From assembly GCA_046706945.1 (NCBI GenBank), contig JBJKOY010000083.1:1-64000 (forward strand): a stretch of DNA of 64,000 bases. Reading direction: 5' to 3'. Positions 54,433 through 64,000 of this stretch are shown one piece after another. The notes below the pieces were generated by a model, which made no database searches, had not been told where the DNA came from, and saw only the letters and a list, made by a program, of their open reading frames with translations. The DNA is from FEN-1297 sp046706945 (lineage in GTDB: Bacteria; Bacteroidota; Ignavibacteria; Ignavibacteriales; Ignavibacteriaceae). Position numbers and translations under genes: made by a program. Each line of letters begins with the position of its first letter. The first letter of the stretch is position 1.

Positions 54433-57400
54433 ATGCTGCTTTTCTATAAGAAACAAAAAATTATTTTCTTCTATATTTCCTTAACGGTTTTATTTATTTT
54501 GATTATTCAAAGTAAATTATTCGGACAGTTCAAAGTTTTAAAACTCGCATCCCAGGATAATTCTTTTAATTACAGATTGGATTTTTCCGACGTTTATTCT
54601 CTGCTTAACGGCGAAAACGGTAAATACCTGGATTTCAAATATTCATTGAACGAGGATAAACCTGGCGCTCCGATACTTCCTTCGAAGATAATTTATATAG
54701 CCCTTCCGCCTCAAAGCAAATTGACCGTCAACCTTAGCCGTCAAGTTTATAAGACATTTAACGGAATTAAAATTGCGGTAAATCCTTCGGTGAAAAACGT
54801 TAGCGATTCGGTGCTTCAATATATCCCGCAAAATATGCAAAAGATTTATTTCAGATCTGACCAATACCCTCCTAAAGAATACGAAATTTTAGGATATACA
54901 TGGATCAGAAATTATTATTGCGGAGTTGTTAAAATAAATACGGCGTTTTATAATTGGAAAACCAAGCAGACAAAGATACTCCTGTCTCTGGATTTAAGCG
55001 CTGCCTACGGCGGGAATGTACCGTATTCGGTCAATAATTCCCCGGAAAGTATTTACGATAAAATGTTAAGTAAAATTATTATTAATTATAAGGATGCTCA
55101 AAATTTCCGTTCATACCGAAAATTAAGCGGCTATGCGGATTCAACGGGAAATTGGATCAATTATAACAACCGGTACATCAAACTAAAAATTCCCTCGGAC
55201 GGTATATACAGAATCGGATACCAGGACTTAATTAATTACGGCGCCGATCCTTCGGAAATAGATCCCTCAACGGTAAAAATTTATTGCAAGGGCCGCCAGC
55301 TGCCCTTATATTTCAAAACCGAGAACGCAAATATTTTTTCTGCCGGAGACTTTATAGAATTCTGGGCTACCAAAAATTACGGCTCGCCCGATTACAGAAA
55401 AATTGTGCCTGCCGGAAGCGATTATTTAAATTATATGAATAGATATTCCGACACTACAATTGTTTGGCTCACCTGGAGCGGTGTTAAGGGGGAGAGGATA
55501 AAAGTCGTCAATACCGATACGAACAATTCAAACGATACCTTGACTTCTTATATAAATTTACAGCACTTCGAAAAAGACGTCAGGCTGTGGTACTACGATG
55601 CATCGGTTCCCAGGGTTCAGCTTCCGTTTTGGCAGGAAAACAAGGTATGGACATGGGCCTTCTGGGGAACCGGCGGCGGTTTTTCACTGCCTTTTACGGT
55701 TTCGGATGCGGTCCCGGGATCCAGGTTCCATACAGTAGCAAGATTAATAAGCAACGCCGCCGATGTTCAGGTAAACGCTCATAAAGTAGGGATAAGTATA
55801 AATTCAAACCCGGTAGCGGACACCATTAGTTTCGATTATACACAGACAGTTAATTTCTCTTCGTATTTTCCAACAGGGATTTTAAATAACGGAAGCAATA
55901 CGCTTAAACTTACAGGCTTGCCTACCGCCGGTACGTTTCAACAGGTTTTGCTAGATTGGATTGATATTGAATATTACAGGGAACTGGATGCCTCAAACGA
56001 TTCCTTATACTTTGCTTTTCCGGATTCGCTTTCCAAGAAATTGCGAATAATAAAGATCTCAAATATAGGCAGCGACTCTAGCTTTATTCTTTATAAGGTT
56101 AAACCGGATACGGTGAAAATGGAGAATTATTCGGTATCGGGCGCCGCGGATAAAGTGTTGACTTTCAAGGATACGGTATCCGGCGGCGACGCTTACATTC
56201 TTATTGCTCCCAAATACATTAAATCGCCCCTCTTTGCGGAAAATAAGAAGTTTTTAAACTTAAGAAAATCCGGCTTGGGAGCCGACGATATAATAATATC
56301 CAATAAATTATTACAGCAGTCGGTTTCCCAGTACAATGATTTTATAGACAATAGTTATCATATAAGAACATATGTGGCGTATGTAGATGATATCTACGAC
56401 GAATTTTCTTACGGTTATGCAAAACCGGAGGCGATTAGAAATTTTTTATTATACGCTTACAATAACTGGACGCCTCCGAGCCCGACATATTTAACCTTAA
56501 TCGGGGATGCAAACTACGATTATAAAAATTTATGGAGTCCGGTTCCGCAGGTCCGTAAGCAGGACCTGGTACCCTCGTACGGAGATCCGGTAAGCGACAA
56601 CTGGTACTGCACATGGGATACCACTCAAATCGATATCCCGCAGATGCTTGTCGGAAGAATCCCGGCATCCGACAACTCGCAGGTGATTTTTTATCTGGGT
56701 AAATACCGCAAATATTTGACGCGCCCTTACGATGAATGGAACAAAACATTTCTTTTTTTCTCGGGCGGTGACCCGTCACTGCCCAGCGAACTGGCGCAGT
56801 TAAAATCCGTGAACGATTCGGTTTTAAATTATCTTGTAAAACCCAAACCCGTAGGAGGCGAAGGCATTAATTTTTATAAAACAATAAATCCCGTAACCAA
56901 TTTCGGTCCTTTCACGAATAATCAAATTCAAAACTCGATAAATAACGGCGGGCTTTTCATATCTTATCTGGGTCACAGCGGAACCCAGACGTGGGACAAC
57001 GGAATAACCTCCGTGAACGATTTGAAAAATACCTACGATGACAGGTTCCCTTTAATAACCGATTTCGGGTGTTCGACAGGGAAGTTTGCAGAACCGGACG
57101 TAAAAGCTTTCAGCGAATTATTCCTATCCGAATCGGATCAGGGACAGGCTATCGGCTACCTCGGGAATTCAAGCTTGGGATATGTTTCAACCGCCGTTTC
57201 TGCGCCTCTTTACTTCTACGAATATATTTTAAAAGATACCGTCACAAACATTGCCGAAGCCCATCTTCTAACCGTCATAAAAAGATTTCAGGAAAACGGC
57301 TACAGCGATGTAAACAGGGTCTTTGCTTATTGTAATATATTATTCGGCGATCCTCTAATTAACCTTAGACTACCTTTAAAACCTAATCTCAGTATTTCCG

Positions 57401-59856
57401 CCGGAGATATCCGCTTCTTGAACGATAATCCTACCAGCCAGGACGATTATTTACCGGTGAAGGTTTATTACCATAACTACGGTTCCGTTCCCGACGACAG
57501 CGTTGATATTTCCGTCAGCGATAAATTAAACAACGTATCCGTATTTTATAAAAGCTTCCGCGTTCCGGTACCGCTGTTATCTGATTCGTTAAGCGTTAAT
57601 ATACCCGTTAAAAATTTACCGGGAGAACATACCGTTAGTGTTGTTTTGGACAGCGCGGGCCATCTTGCCGAGATTTACAAGAACGATAATTCCGCTAGCG
57701 CCGATATAAACATATACTCGTTATCTTTCAGAAACTTGGCCGACGAAAAATACGACAACTTAAATTCCGGCAAGATAACTTTGTTGAATCCGGTTTATAA
57801 TCCTGGTGATTTAACCAATCAATATGATTTTCAACTGGACACTTCGGATACTTTTGCTAATTCCGCAGAATATAAAGGCAGTATAGGTATTTTTTATACG
57901 GATATACCATTGAAAGGATTATTAAAGTCGCAAAGATATTGGTGGAGGATAAAACCGTCCAATTCGTCGTTATGGTCCAAGGCTTATTCTTTTACCTACG
58001 GTGCTTCGGATTATAACTGGTATATCTCACGACCGGTCAATAATTCGAACGATATAATACAGGATAATACCTCATACGATTCGAGCAAATCAGGATGGAC
58101 ATTAGCGACAACCAAAGACGAATTGAAAATCCAATCTGCGGGTTTCAGCGACGGTGAATTTGCCACAATGCAATATAACAGAAAGGAGCTTTTATCGAGT
58201 ACTTTCTTTTGGGGAATAGCTACGGCCATAATAGATACGGTGAATCTAATTCCGACGGATATAAAATATTTCGTTTATCCTAACCCACCGGCCGGCGACT
58301 CTTTATTAAACTATTTGAAAAGCCTGCCCGCCGGGACCGTTCTTGCTATGACTGTCTGCGACGATGCCGCGCAATCCGTTATCGGTTATTCAGGCGGAAC
58401 TCCCGTACGAAATGAAATTAAAAATTGGGGCAGCAAATTTATCGACAGCGTCCGGTACAGGGAATCGTGGTGCATGATCGGCAGAAAAGGCGCCGCACCG
58501 GGCACAGTACCGGAAGTGTACAAAAAACAATTCCAGGGTATTGCGGAAATTGACACCGTGAAATCTATTAAATATAAATCGGGCCGGATAGTAATGCCTG
58601 AGATTCAGAACTCGGCGGAATGGGACAGCGTGCATATAAACACAGTTATGCCTCCCGGTACTTCTTTGAATGTTTTCCCGCTGGGAATTAAAAATAATAA
58701 AACTGTCGATACCTTAAATACCTTAAACTTAGATAACGGTTTTGCTTCGCTTAAAGGCATCGATGCCCGGAATTACGTCGGGTTGAAATTTCTAATTAAA
58801 ATGACTGCAGGCAGTCAAAATATATCACCCGTAATTAAATCGCTTGCTGTAAAGTACAAACTTCTTCCCGAATTGGGAATTAATTATCAGGTAATCGCGG
58901 TATCCGAAGATACGTTGACTGTCGGCGGTAACGAAGGTCTTCAATTCTACGTATACAATGCGGGAGGCGCGCCGGCAGACAGTTTCAACGTTAGGCTGGA
59001 TTTGGTGAATTCAGATAACTCCAGAAAACCTATTTTTAGTACAGAAGTAGATTCTTTAAACCCGCGAAGCCGCAGGCTGTTTACCGCGAATTACAATACA
59101 TCCGACGGAAGCGGCAGCAAGGCCTTTGCCGTAACAATAGATCCGGAGAACAGAGTCCGCGAATCGTATAAAGATAATAACTATTATTCAATCCCGTTTT
59201 ATATTAAAAAAGATACCGCAAAACCAACCGTAGATATTGCATTCGACGGAAAAGACATTGTAGACGGCGAATATGTTTCGAGCAATCCCGATATTAAAAT
59301 ATCTCTCAACGACCCGACATTGGTGCCAGTAACGGATACTTCCGATATACAAATGTTTTTAAACGGAAAACCGGTATATTATCTTAATAATAATCAAATA
59401 ACTTACAGCTTCAGCGGAAGTAATCCTAAATTCGTAATTAATTACAGGCCCGAGCTTCAAAACGGCGAATACAATCTGCAGGTAATAGCAAAAAATAGCC
59501 TGGGAACTTATGCCGATTCCGCCGCTTCCGCGAAATCTTTCCTTGTTTCGGGAGAAGCCCGGCTTCTTTACGTTTACAATTATCCGAATCCTTTCAAGTA
59601 CGATACGTACTTTACATTCAAATTGACGCAAATACCCGACGAAATAAAGATCATGATATACACAATTGCCGGAAGACTGATTAAAACCATAGAAAGAAAT
59701 TCCGGACAACTTGAATATGATTTTAATCGAATCCATTGGGACGGACGGGACGCCGATGGGGATATACTGGCCAACGGAGTTTACCTGTATAAAGTAATTA
59801 TGAAAAAGGGAAACCAGACGGAGAGCACGATTCAGAAACTTGCAATAATCCGTTAA
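54433..59856 (+). CDS. porU: PorU-like C25 (gingipain-family) protease with T9SS C-terminal domain
   Basis: The 1807-residue protein has an N-terminal signal anchor and a beta-rich prodomain (about 30-590). A C25 cysteine peptidase domain follows (about 595-960) with catalytic H848 in YLGHSG and C880 in DFGCSTG, 32 residues apart as in gingipains. CARDB/Ig-like segments (about 985-1090 and 1480-1590) surround a region at about 1255-1375 (FFWGIATAIID to SLPAGTVLAMTVCDDAA) that resembles an interleukin-like EMT inducer (ILEI) domain. The last 95 residues (YNYPNPFKYDTYFTF to IQKLAIIR) are a type A T9SS sorting domain. PorU is the T9SS sortase on the cell surface; a secreted gingipain-like protease is the alternative. 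Confidence 0.82.
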   Translation: MLLFYKKQKIIFFYISLTVLFILIIQSKLFGQFKVLKLASQDNSFNYRLDFSDVYSLLNGENGKYLDFKYSLNEDKPGAPILPSKIIYIALPPQSKLTVNLSRQVYKTFNGIKIAVNPSVKNVSDSVLQYIPQNMQKIYFRSDQYPPKEYEILGYTWIRNYYCGVVKINTAFYNWKTKQTKILLSLDLSAAYGGNVPYSVNNSPESIYDKMLSKIIINYKDAQNFRSYRKLSGYADSTGNWINYNNRYIKLKIPSDGIYRIGYQDLINYGADPSEIDPSTVKIYCKGRQLPLYFKTENANIFSAGDFIEFWATKNYGSPDYRKIVPAGSDYLNYMNRYSDTTIVWLTWSGVKGERIKVVNTDTNNSNDTLTSYINLQHFEKDVRLWYYDASVPRVQLPFWQENKVWTWAFWGTGGGFSLPFTVSDAVPGSRFHTVARLISNAADVQVNAHKVGISINSNPVADTISFDYTQTVNFSSYFPTGILNNGSNTLKLTGLPTAGTFQQVLLDWIDIEYYRELDASNDSLYFAFPDSLSKKLRIIKISNIGSDSSFILYKVKPDTVKMENYSVSGAADKVLTFKDTVSGGDAYILIAPKYIKSPLFAENKKFLNLRKSGLGADDIIISNKLLQQSVSQYNDFIDNSYHIRTYVAYVDDIYDEFSYGYAKPEAIRNFLLYAYNNWTPPSPTYLTLIGDANYDYKNLWSPVPQVRKQDLVPSYGDPVSDNWYCTWDTTQIDIPQMLVGRIPASDNSQVIFYLGKYRKYLTRPYDEWNKTFLFFSGGDPSLPSELAQLKSVNDSVLNYLVKPKPVGGEGINFYKTINPVTNFGPFTNNQIQNSINNGGLFISYLGHSGTQTWDNGITSVNDLKNTYDDRFPLITDFGCSTGKFAEPDVKAFSELFLSESDQGQAIGYLGNSSLGYVSTAVSAPLYFYEYILKDTVTNIAEAHLLTVIKRFQENGYSDVNRVFAYCNILFGDPLINLRLPLKPNLSISAGDIRFLNDNPTSQDDYLPVKVYYHNYGSVPDDSVDISVSDKLNNVSVFYKSFRVPVPLLSDSLSVNIPVKNLPGEHTVSVVLDSAGHLAEIYKNDNSASADINIYSLSFRNLADEKYDNLNSGKITLLNPVYNPGDLTNQYDFQLDTSDTFANSAEYKGSIGIFYTDIPLKGLLKSQRYWWRIKPSNSSLWSKAYSFTYGASDYNWYISRPVNNSNDIIQDNTSYDSSKSGWTLATTKDELKIQSAGFSDGEFATMQYNRKELLSSTFFWGIATAIIDTVNLIPTDIKYFVYPNPPAGDSLLNYLKSLPAGTVLAMTVCDDAAQSVIGYSGGTPVRNEIKNWGSKFIDSVRYRESWCMIGRKGAAPGTVPEVYKKQFQGIAEIDTVKSIKYKSGRIVMPEIQNSAEWDSVHINTVMPPGTSLNVFPLGIKNNKTVDTLNTLNLDNGFASLKGIDARNYVGLKFLIKMTAGSQNISPVIKSLAVKYKLLPELGINYQVIAVSEDTLTVGGNEGLQFYVYNAGGAPADSFNVRLDLVNSDNSRKPIFSTEVDSLNPRSRRLFTANYNTSDGSGSKAFAVTIDPENRVRESYKDNNYYSIPFYIKKDTAKPTVDIAFDGKDIVDGEYVSSNPDIKISLNDPTLVPVTDTSDIQMFLNGKPVYYLNNNQITYSFSGSNPKFVINYRPELQNGEYNLQVIAKNSLGTYADSAASAKSFLVSGEARLLYVYNYPNPFKYDTYFTFKLTQIPDEIKIMIYTIAGRLIKTIERNSGQLEYDFNRIHWDGRDADGDILANGVYLYKVIMKKGNQTESTIQKLAIIR

Positions 59857-59918
59857 TATAAATGGACTTATAAGAATAATTATTTTATTTTGCACAACAG
59901 TATAATCAAAGGTAAAAA

Positions 59919-61271
59919 ATGAAAAAAATCATTACCGCCGTATTTACAGTAATATTTTTTATAAACTGTTACCCGCAATTTATTCCACAGCCTACTCCCT
60001 GCAACGGAATGTTCGACGGGGGCATGGGCCTAAATTGGATCGACGGAGAATTATATTATACTTTTCATCTGCGCCCGGAGATTGCCCTCGGTAATTTCGG
60101 CGTAGGACTAGACCTAACCTTCGATATAAATAGAAACGGTAATATACGCAAAGAAAATTTCAACAGTATTACGGATTATCTCAGCATCATACGGTACGTA
60201 CGTTACGGCGTGAAGAACGATCCCGTATACATAAAATTAGGCGCCCTGGATTATTATACTCTCGGGCACGGGAGCATAATTTCACTTTATAACAACAGTC
60301 CTAGTTACGATGCCAGGAAGATCGGACTGGTAACGGATATTGATTTCGGGAATTTCGGCTTCGAATCTATATACAGCGATTTTGCCCAGGCAGGAATTGT
60401 GGGAATAAGAGGCTACGTGCGGCCTTTGAAATTTTCGTCCGCGGGCGAAATCCCTATTATAGGCAACTTCGAAGTAGGAGCAACCTATGCAGGCGACTTC
60501 AACAGGAACGCGGGGATTATCTCCGGGCATTTCGACAGAACCGCTAATAAATTTATCTCGGACAATAATAAAGGGGTAATGAATATAGTTGGTTTGGATG
60601 CGGGGCTGCCTATAATATCCACCGGAATGCTGAAAACGGTTTTATATGCCGATTATTCGAAGATAATAAATTTCGGAAGCGGTGTTGCAACGGGAATCAT
60701 GGTCAACTTAAACGGTTTGGGCTTGGTCAATGCATCGGTAAAACTTGAGAGGAGATTTAATAACAAGCGTTATATTGCTTCTTATTTCAACTCTCTATAT
60801 GAATTGCAAAGATTCCAGGTAGATACCGCGAGCGGAACGTTTTCCAGCAAAGCCGAGACGCTGAATAACCTGGTAAACCCGGATAACGGTTATTTCGGGG
60901 AGCTTAACGTAAACATACTCGGATCATTTTATATAATCGGCAGCTATGAACGGCTTGATAAGACACCGAACAGCGGAGAGCTTCATATTGAAGGTCAGGT
61001 CGCCCCCGAGACGCTTCCCTTTTTAGTAAGCACCGGTTACGATAAAATAAATATCAGGAACGAGAAAGATCTTTTTACCCTGGACGACAGATCATACCTG
61101 TACTTTGAATTCGGCTACAAACCGCTGCCGTACCTTGTGGTCTCAATGCTTTACAAATGGACTTTCTCGCCGATATATGACGCAAATAATCATATTATAG
61201 ATTACCGGCCTCAGAAGAGGATCGAACCGAGAGTATCGTTTGTTTTTCCGTTTAGTGTCTGCCAAATGTAA
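59919..61271 (+). CDS. outer-membrane beta-barrel protein next to porU
   Basis: The 450-residue protein has a signal peptide (MKKIITAVFTVIFFINCYPQ) and a long series of amphipathic beta strands (GNFGVGLDLTFDINRNGNI, VYIKLGALDYYTLGHGSII). The C-terminal strand RVSFVFPFSVCQM lacks the perfect terminal aromatic residue. I do not recognise the family. Its place 62 bases after the PorU-like gene could mean a T9SS accessory role, but it does not look like PorV. Confidence 0.75.
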   Translation: MKKIITAVFTVIFFINCYPQFIPQPTPCNGMFDGGMGLNWIDGELYYTFHLRPEIALGNFGVGLDLTFDINRNGNIRKENFNSITDYLSIIRYVRYGVKNDPVYIKLGALDYYTLGHGSIISLYNNSPSYDARKIGLVTDIDFGNFGFESIYSDFAQAGIVGIRGYVRPLKFSSAGEIPIIGNFEVGATYAGDFNRNAGIISGHFDRTANKFISDNNKGVMNIVGLDAGLPIISTGMLKTVLYADYSKIINFGSGVATGIMVNLNGLGLVNASVKLERRFNNKRYIASYFNSLYELQRFQVDTASGTFSSKAETLNNLVNPDNGYFGELNVNILGSFYIIGSYERLDKTPNSGELHIEGQVAPETLPFLVSTGYDKINIRNEKDLFTLDDRSYLYFEFGYKPLPYLVVSMLYKWTFSPIYDANNHIIDYRPQKRIEPRVSFVFPFSVCQM

Positions 61272-61304
61272 ATATTATAAGCTTAAATCTCGGAATTTAT
61301 ACGG

Positions 61305-61363
61305 GAGTCTTTTAGAAATATTTAATCCCCCGGTAGTTCGGGTTCCTATAATTTTAAAGACTC
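61305..61363. repeat. inverted repeat upstream of MBL-fold gene
   Basis: GAGTCTTT (61305-61312) is complementary to AAAGACTC (61356-61363). The loop contains a second small hairpin, CCCG/CGGG. It lies between the barrel gene and the hydrolase gene and may be a terminator-like or leader structure; no T run follows directly. Confidence 0.4.
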
Positions 61364-61424
61364 TTCCGCTTTATGTTGGTGGTACATTTAAATCATAATA
61401 CTAAATCAACTTTAAGGAGGGTTT

Positions 61425-62162
61425 ATGAAATATTTTGTTTTACTTTTTACGGGAATAATTATGCTTTTAACGTCCGCTTCCTCGGCTGAGAATAAATTTG
61501 AAAGGGATACGATAAAAACATCCGGCGGCGACCTGATAATCACTTTTATCAAACACGCTTCGCTTATGTTCCAATATAGGGGAATGATAATTTATGCCGA
61601 TCCTGTAAGCATGTTCGCCGATTATTCCGAAATGCCCAAAGCCGATATAATATTAATTACGCACGAACACGGGGATCACTTCGATCCAAAAACAATTAAT
61701 CTTCTGAAGAAGAAGGGGACCGAAATAATATTGACCCGGACTTGCGATGAAACATTGAAAGAAGGAACCGTAATGAATAACGGCGACGAAAAAACGGTAA
61801 AAGGGCTGGAAATAAAGGCGGTTCCGGCTTACAACATAGTGCATAAAAGAAACGACGGCCAGCCTTTCCACCCAAAGGGGATCGGAAACGGGTATGTAAT
61901 TAAATTCGGGGACAAAAACATTTATATTGCGGGCGATACGGAAGATATTCCGGAGATGAAAAACCTAAAAGATATATACATAGCATTTCTTCCCATGAAT
62001 CTTCCTTATACGATGACGCCGGAAATGGTAGCCCACGCCGCAGATATGTTCAAACCGAAAATTTTATATCCCTACCACTTCGGTAATACGGATACAAACA
62101 TTTTAATAAAATTAATGAAGGACAGGAAATATTGCGAAGTGAGAATAAGAAGCATGAATTAA
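61425..62162 (+). CDS. exported MBL-fold hydrolase, UlaG-like
   Basis: The 245-residue protein has an N-terminal signal peptide (YFVLLFTGIIMLLTSASSAE) and a metallo-beta-lactamase fold. HEHGDHFD is the metal motif, IYIAGDTED and YPYHFGNTD supply the remaining ligands, and FIKHASLMFQYRGMIIYADP is the UlaG-like start. UlaG opens a lactone of ascorbate 6-phosphate in the cytoplasm, so an exported relative must have another substrate. AAGGAGGGT precedes the start. No operon partner is evident. Confidence 0.88.
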   Translation: MKYFVLLFTGIIMLLTSASSAENKFERDTIKTSGGDLIITFIKHASLMFQYRGMIIYADPVSMFADYSEMPKADIILITHEHGDHFDPKTINLLKKKGTEIILTRTCDETLKEGTVMNNGDEKTVKGLEIKAVPAYNIVHKRNDGQPFHPKGIGNGYVIKFGDKNIYIAGDTEDIPEMKNLKDIYIAFLPMNLPYTMTPEMVAHAADMFKPKILYPYHFGNTDTNILIKLMKDRKYCEVRIRSMN

Positions 62163-62502
62163 AGTATAGCGGCGTTTTGGATTTATAAAGCGGAATAAGA
62201 AAACTTAAGGCTATCCGGGGCAGCTATTGTTCGGTATTTAATGTGACTTGGTAGATTCTCATTTTGCCGCCGTACCTTAATTCCTTGAATCGATTTTATT
62301 TAAATTATTTGATCCGGTTTTAAAAAATTTTTGCATATCCTATATAGCTTATAATAAATTTTCGTTTCTCGGTATATTTAAATCCGCATTTATTTTCCCA
62401 TCCGTAAAACCTTAGTTTAAATAATATTGTCAAATAATCGTAAAGAACAGGCACCGCAGGATGTGCCGGAATGTTAAAATAAATTAAAGGGAGAAACTTG
62501 TC
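62163..62502. other. 340-base intergenic region
   Basis: The stretch is AT-rich and without a recognisable gene, RNA or terminator. A short GGCAC/GTGCC hairpin lies near its right end, about 40 bases before the next ATG, and an AAGGGAGAAA ribosome site follows it. Confidence 0.5.
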
Positions 62503-63102
62503 ATGAGATTATTTATAGTTGTTTCACTTTCCTTTATATTTGTTGTAAGTACAACGTCCGATTGCCGACCTGGAAAAAACGATTCCCTAAAAATTAATAA
62601 TGGTTCCGAACCTAATTACGAAAATACAAGTTTGGGCTTTTATTTTCCTACGAACTACAGGGCCGCCTTTGCCGCCGGCTATTCCGCAAATGATAACATG
62701 AAATTGTCATCCTATTCGGAAAAGTTTTTTGTGAACATATCATACAGTATTTCGAATTTTTATTTCCCTCTGGATTACTCCCCTTCCCAGGTCGGTTTAT
62801 ATAACGAGATCGGTATTTACAATACTTCATTGTATCTAAACATAGGTCCGGAATTAAGACTGGAGAAACATTTTTATTTAATTCCGTATGTCGGAATAAG
62901 CATAATACCGTTTTCAAAATTTAATAATGAAGATCTGGCCTTCGTTTATTATCTGGGAGCATCCGCCGGTTATATAATCAATCTTAATGAGGAAATCGAT
63001 CTTATCCTTGAAGCGTCATCGGATTATATAAAATTTAACAAAGATCAGAATAATTATTATTTTAAAATCGGCGTCTGTTATAATTTATATTATCCGCTTT
63101 AA
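62503..63102 (+). CDS. small outer-membrane beta-barrel protein
   Basis: The 199-residue protein has a signal peptide (LFIVVSLSFIFVVSTTSDC) and about eight predicted strands (SLGFYFPTNYRAAFAAGYS, GLYNEIGIYNTSLYLNIGPELRLEKHFYLIPYVGISI), ending FKIGVCYNLYYPL. The pattern fits an OmpX/OmpA-like barrel. The Cys at about residue 21 could be a lipobox or chance. Function unknown. It overlaps the end of the convergent SDR gene by four bases. Confidence 0.72.
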   Translation: MRLFIVVSLSFIFVVSTTSDCRPGKNDSLKINNGSEPNYENTSLGFYFPTNYRAAFAAGYSANDNMKLSSYSEKFFVNISYSISNFYFPLDYSPSQVGLYNEIGIYNTSLYLNIGPELRLEKHFYLIPYVGISIIPFSKFNNEDLAFVYYLGASAGYIINLNEEIDLILEASSDYIKFNKDQNNYYFKIGVCYNLYYPL

Positions 63103-63998
63103 AATTTAATTCCCGTTAATTCTTCCGAAACAGTCCACAATCGTTCCGCTATTTTTTTATCGTGGGATAACTTATTCGATTCGACCTTCTTCGGATAGCC
63201 GCGTAACTCCTGCCATCCGTCCGGTCCGAAAAATTCTCCGCCTTTCACATCCGGCGCGGTAGAAGCATATAAGGTAGGCAAAGCCCCCATATAGGTTTTT
63301 TGAGCAAACAAAGGATTTAGCAATTTGGTTATCCCGCTGTATCTTTGAAGATCCGTTGCCGTCCAGCCGGGGTGCGATGCGGCCGCAATTATTCCGGGAT
63401 TCGAGCCATCGAGCCTTCTTTGAAGTTCATATGTAAAATACAGGTTCGCTATTTTGCTGTCGCCGTATGCGCGCCATGCCCTATATTTTCTTTTTTCCCA
63501 GTTCAGATCCTCAAAATTCAAATTACCCGATTTATGAGCGGCGCTCGACACGCTTATTATGCGTGCGTCCTCGCTATTTTTAATTACATCCATAAGCAGG
63601 CCGGTCAGAGCAAAATGGCCTAAATGATTGGTCCCGAACTGCAATTCGAAACCGTCCGCTGTCTTGGAGTAAGGCGGCACCATTACACCGGCATTATTGA
63701 CGAGCAAATCAAGCTTCGAATAGTTCTTTTTAAAATTTCCCGCGAAAGTCTTTACCGAATCAAGATTTGCAAGATCGAGTTCCATTAAGATTACATCACA
63801 ATTTGAATAAGTAGATTTGATCCTATTTACGGCGGCGGCGCCTTTCGTCGGATTTCTTACCGCGATTATTACGGTTGCGCCTTTGCCCGCAAGAATGCCT
63901 GCGGTTTCAAATCCGATGCCGCTGCTGGATCCGGTGACTATAACCGTCTTGCCGCGCTGCCCGGGAATATCTTCGGCATCCCATTTCCCGTTGTTCAT
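63099..63998 (-). CDS. short-chain dehydrogenase/reductase
   Basis: The 299-residue protein is complete, with its ATG at 63998-63996, two bases from the window edge. It has the NAD(P)-binding VTGSSSGIGFETAG, NNAGVM, the Ser in ISVSSAAH and the catalytic YGDSK (YxxxK). Its closest recognisable type is the retinol dehydrogenase/WW-oxidoreductase-like group (LDLANLDSVKTFAGNF, QFGTNHLGHFALTGLL). The substrate cannot be predicted. Confidence 0.9.
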   Translation of the reverse strand: MNNGKWDAEDIPGQRGKTVIVTGSSSGIGFETAGILAGKGATVIIAVRNPTKGAAAVNRIKSTYSNCDVILMELDLANLDSVKTFAGNFKKNYSKLDLLVNNAGVMVPPYSKTADGFELQFGTNHLGHFALTGLLMDVIKNSEDARIISVSSAAHKSGNLNFEDLNWEKRKYRAWRAYGDSKIANLYFTYELQRRLDGSNPGIIAAASHPGWTATDLQRYSGITKLLNPLFAQKTYMGALPTLYASTAPDVKGGEFFGPDGWQELRGYPKKVESNKLSHDKKIAERLWTVSEELTGIKF

Positions 63999-64000
63999 TT

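Overview
The window looks like a chromosomal segment of an Ignavibacteria-type member of the Bacteroidota/Chlorobi group. The signs are a giant gingipain-like (C25) protease with a type IX secretion C-terminal domain, many OmpP1/FadL-like and other outer-membrane beta-barrels, a classical MenFDHBACE menaquinone cluster, and a promoter that fits the Bacteroidota pattern TTTG-N20-TAnnTTTG. No phage, transposon, CRISPR array, rRNA or tRNA gene was found. The taxonomic placement is inference from gene content.

Layout. (1) 1-3118, minus strand: a threonine operon with promoter, a 16-residue leader peptide carrying seven consecutive Thr codons, a terminator/antiterminator attenuator, thrA (aspartokinase-homoserine dehydrogenase) and asd (cut by the window edge). 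(2) 3689-10578, plus strand: acetyl-CoA synthetase (acsA), a Pat-like GNAT/acyl-CoA-synthetase fusion with a degenerate and prematurely stopped ATP-grasp end, acuB and acuC. This looks like an enzyme plus its reversible lysine-acetylation control set. (3) 10581-12444, minus strand: a very small protein kinase, a membrane protein and a bacteriohemerythrin. (4) 12701-30017, plus strand: an ilv leader with an Ile/Val/Leu-rich peptide and a second attenuator, then ilvB, ilvN, ilvC, leuB, leuA, leuC, leuD, cimA, an omega-amidase-like nitrilase, gltB and gltD. Together these make branched-chain 2-oxoacid precursors and glutamate, the amino donor; ilvD, ilvE and ilvA are not in the window. (5) 30199-38997: a thioesterase (probable menI, plus strand) converging on menE-menC-menA-menB-menH-menD-menF (minus strand), which cover chorismate to demethylmenaquinone. 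(6) 39114-46269, minus strand: rsgA, a TonB-like protein, a FadL-like barrel with two Tyr-rich lipoproteins, and an uncharacterised operon of ATP-grasp enzyme, small Ig-like membrane protein and beta-barrel. (7) 46480-50356, plus strand: TPR lipoprotein, DUF4292-type lipoprotein and an EnvC-like degenerate M23 protein. (8) 50363-54244: four glycosyltransferases. (9) 54433-63998: the PorU-like protease, beta-barrel proteins, an exported metallo-beta-lactamase-fold hydrolase and an SDR oxidoreductase.

The most informative non-coding structures are the two transcription attenuators and a set of intergenic arrays built from exact 7-base units at 320-375, 8237-8264, 8696-8758 and 30014-30076. Several convergent gene pairs end within a few bases of each other or overlap.
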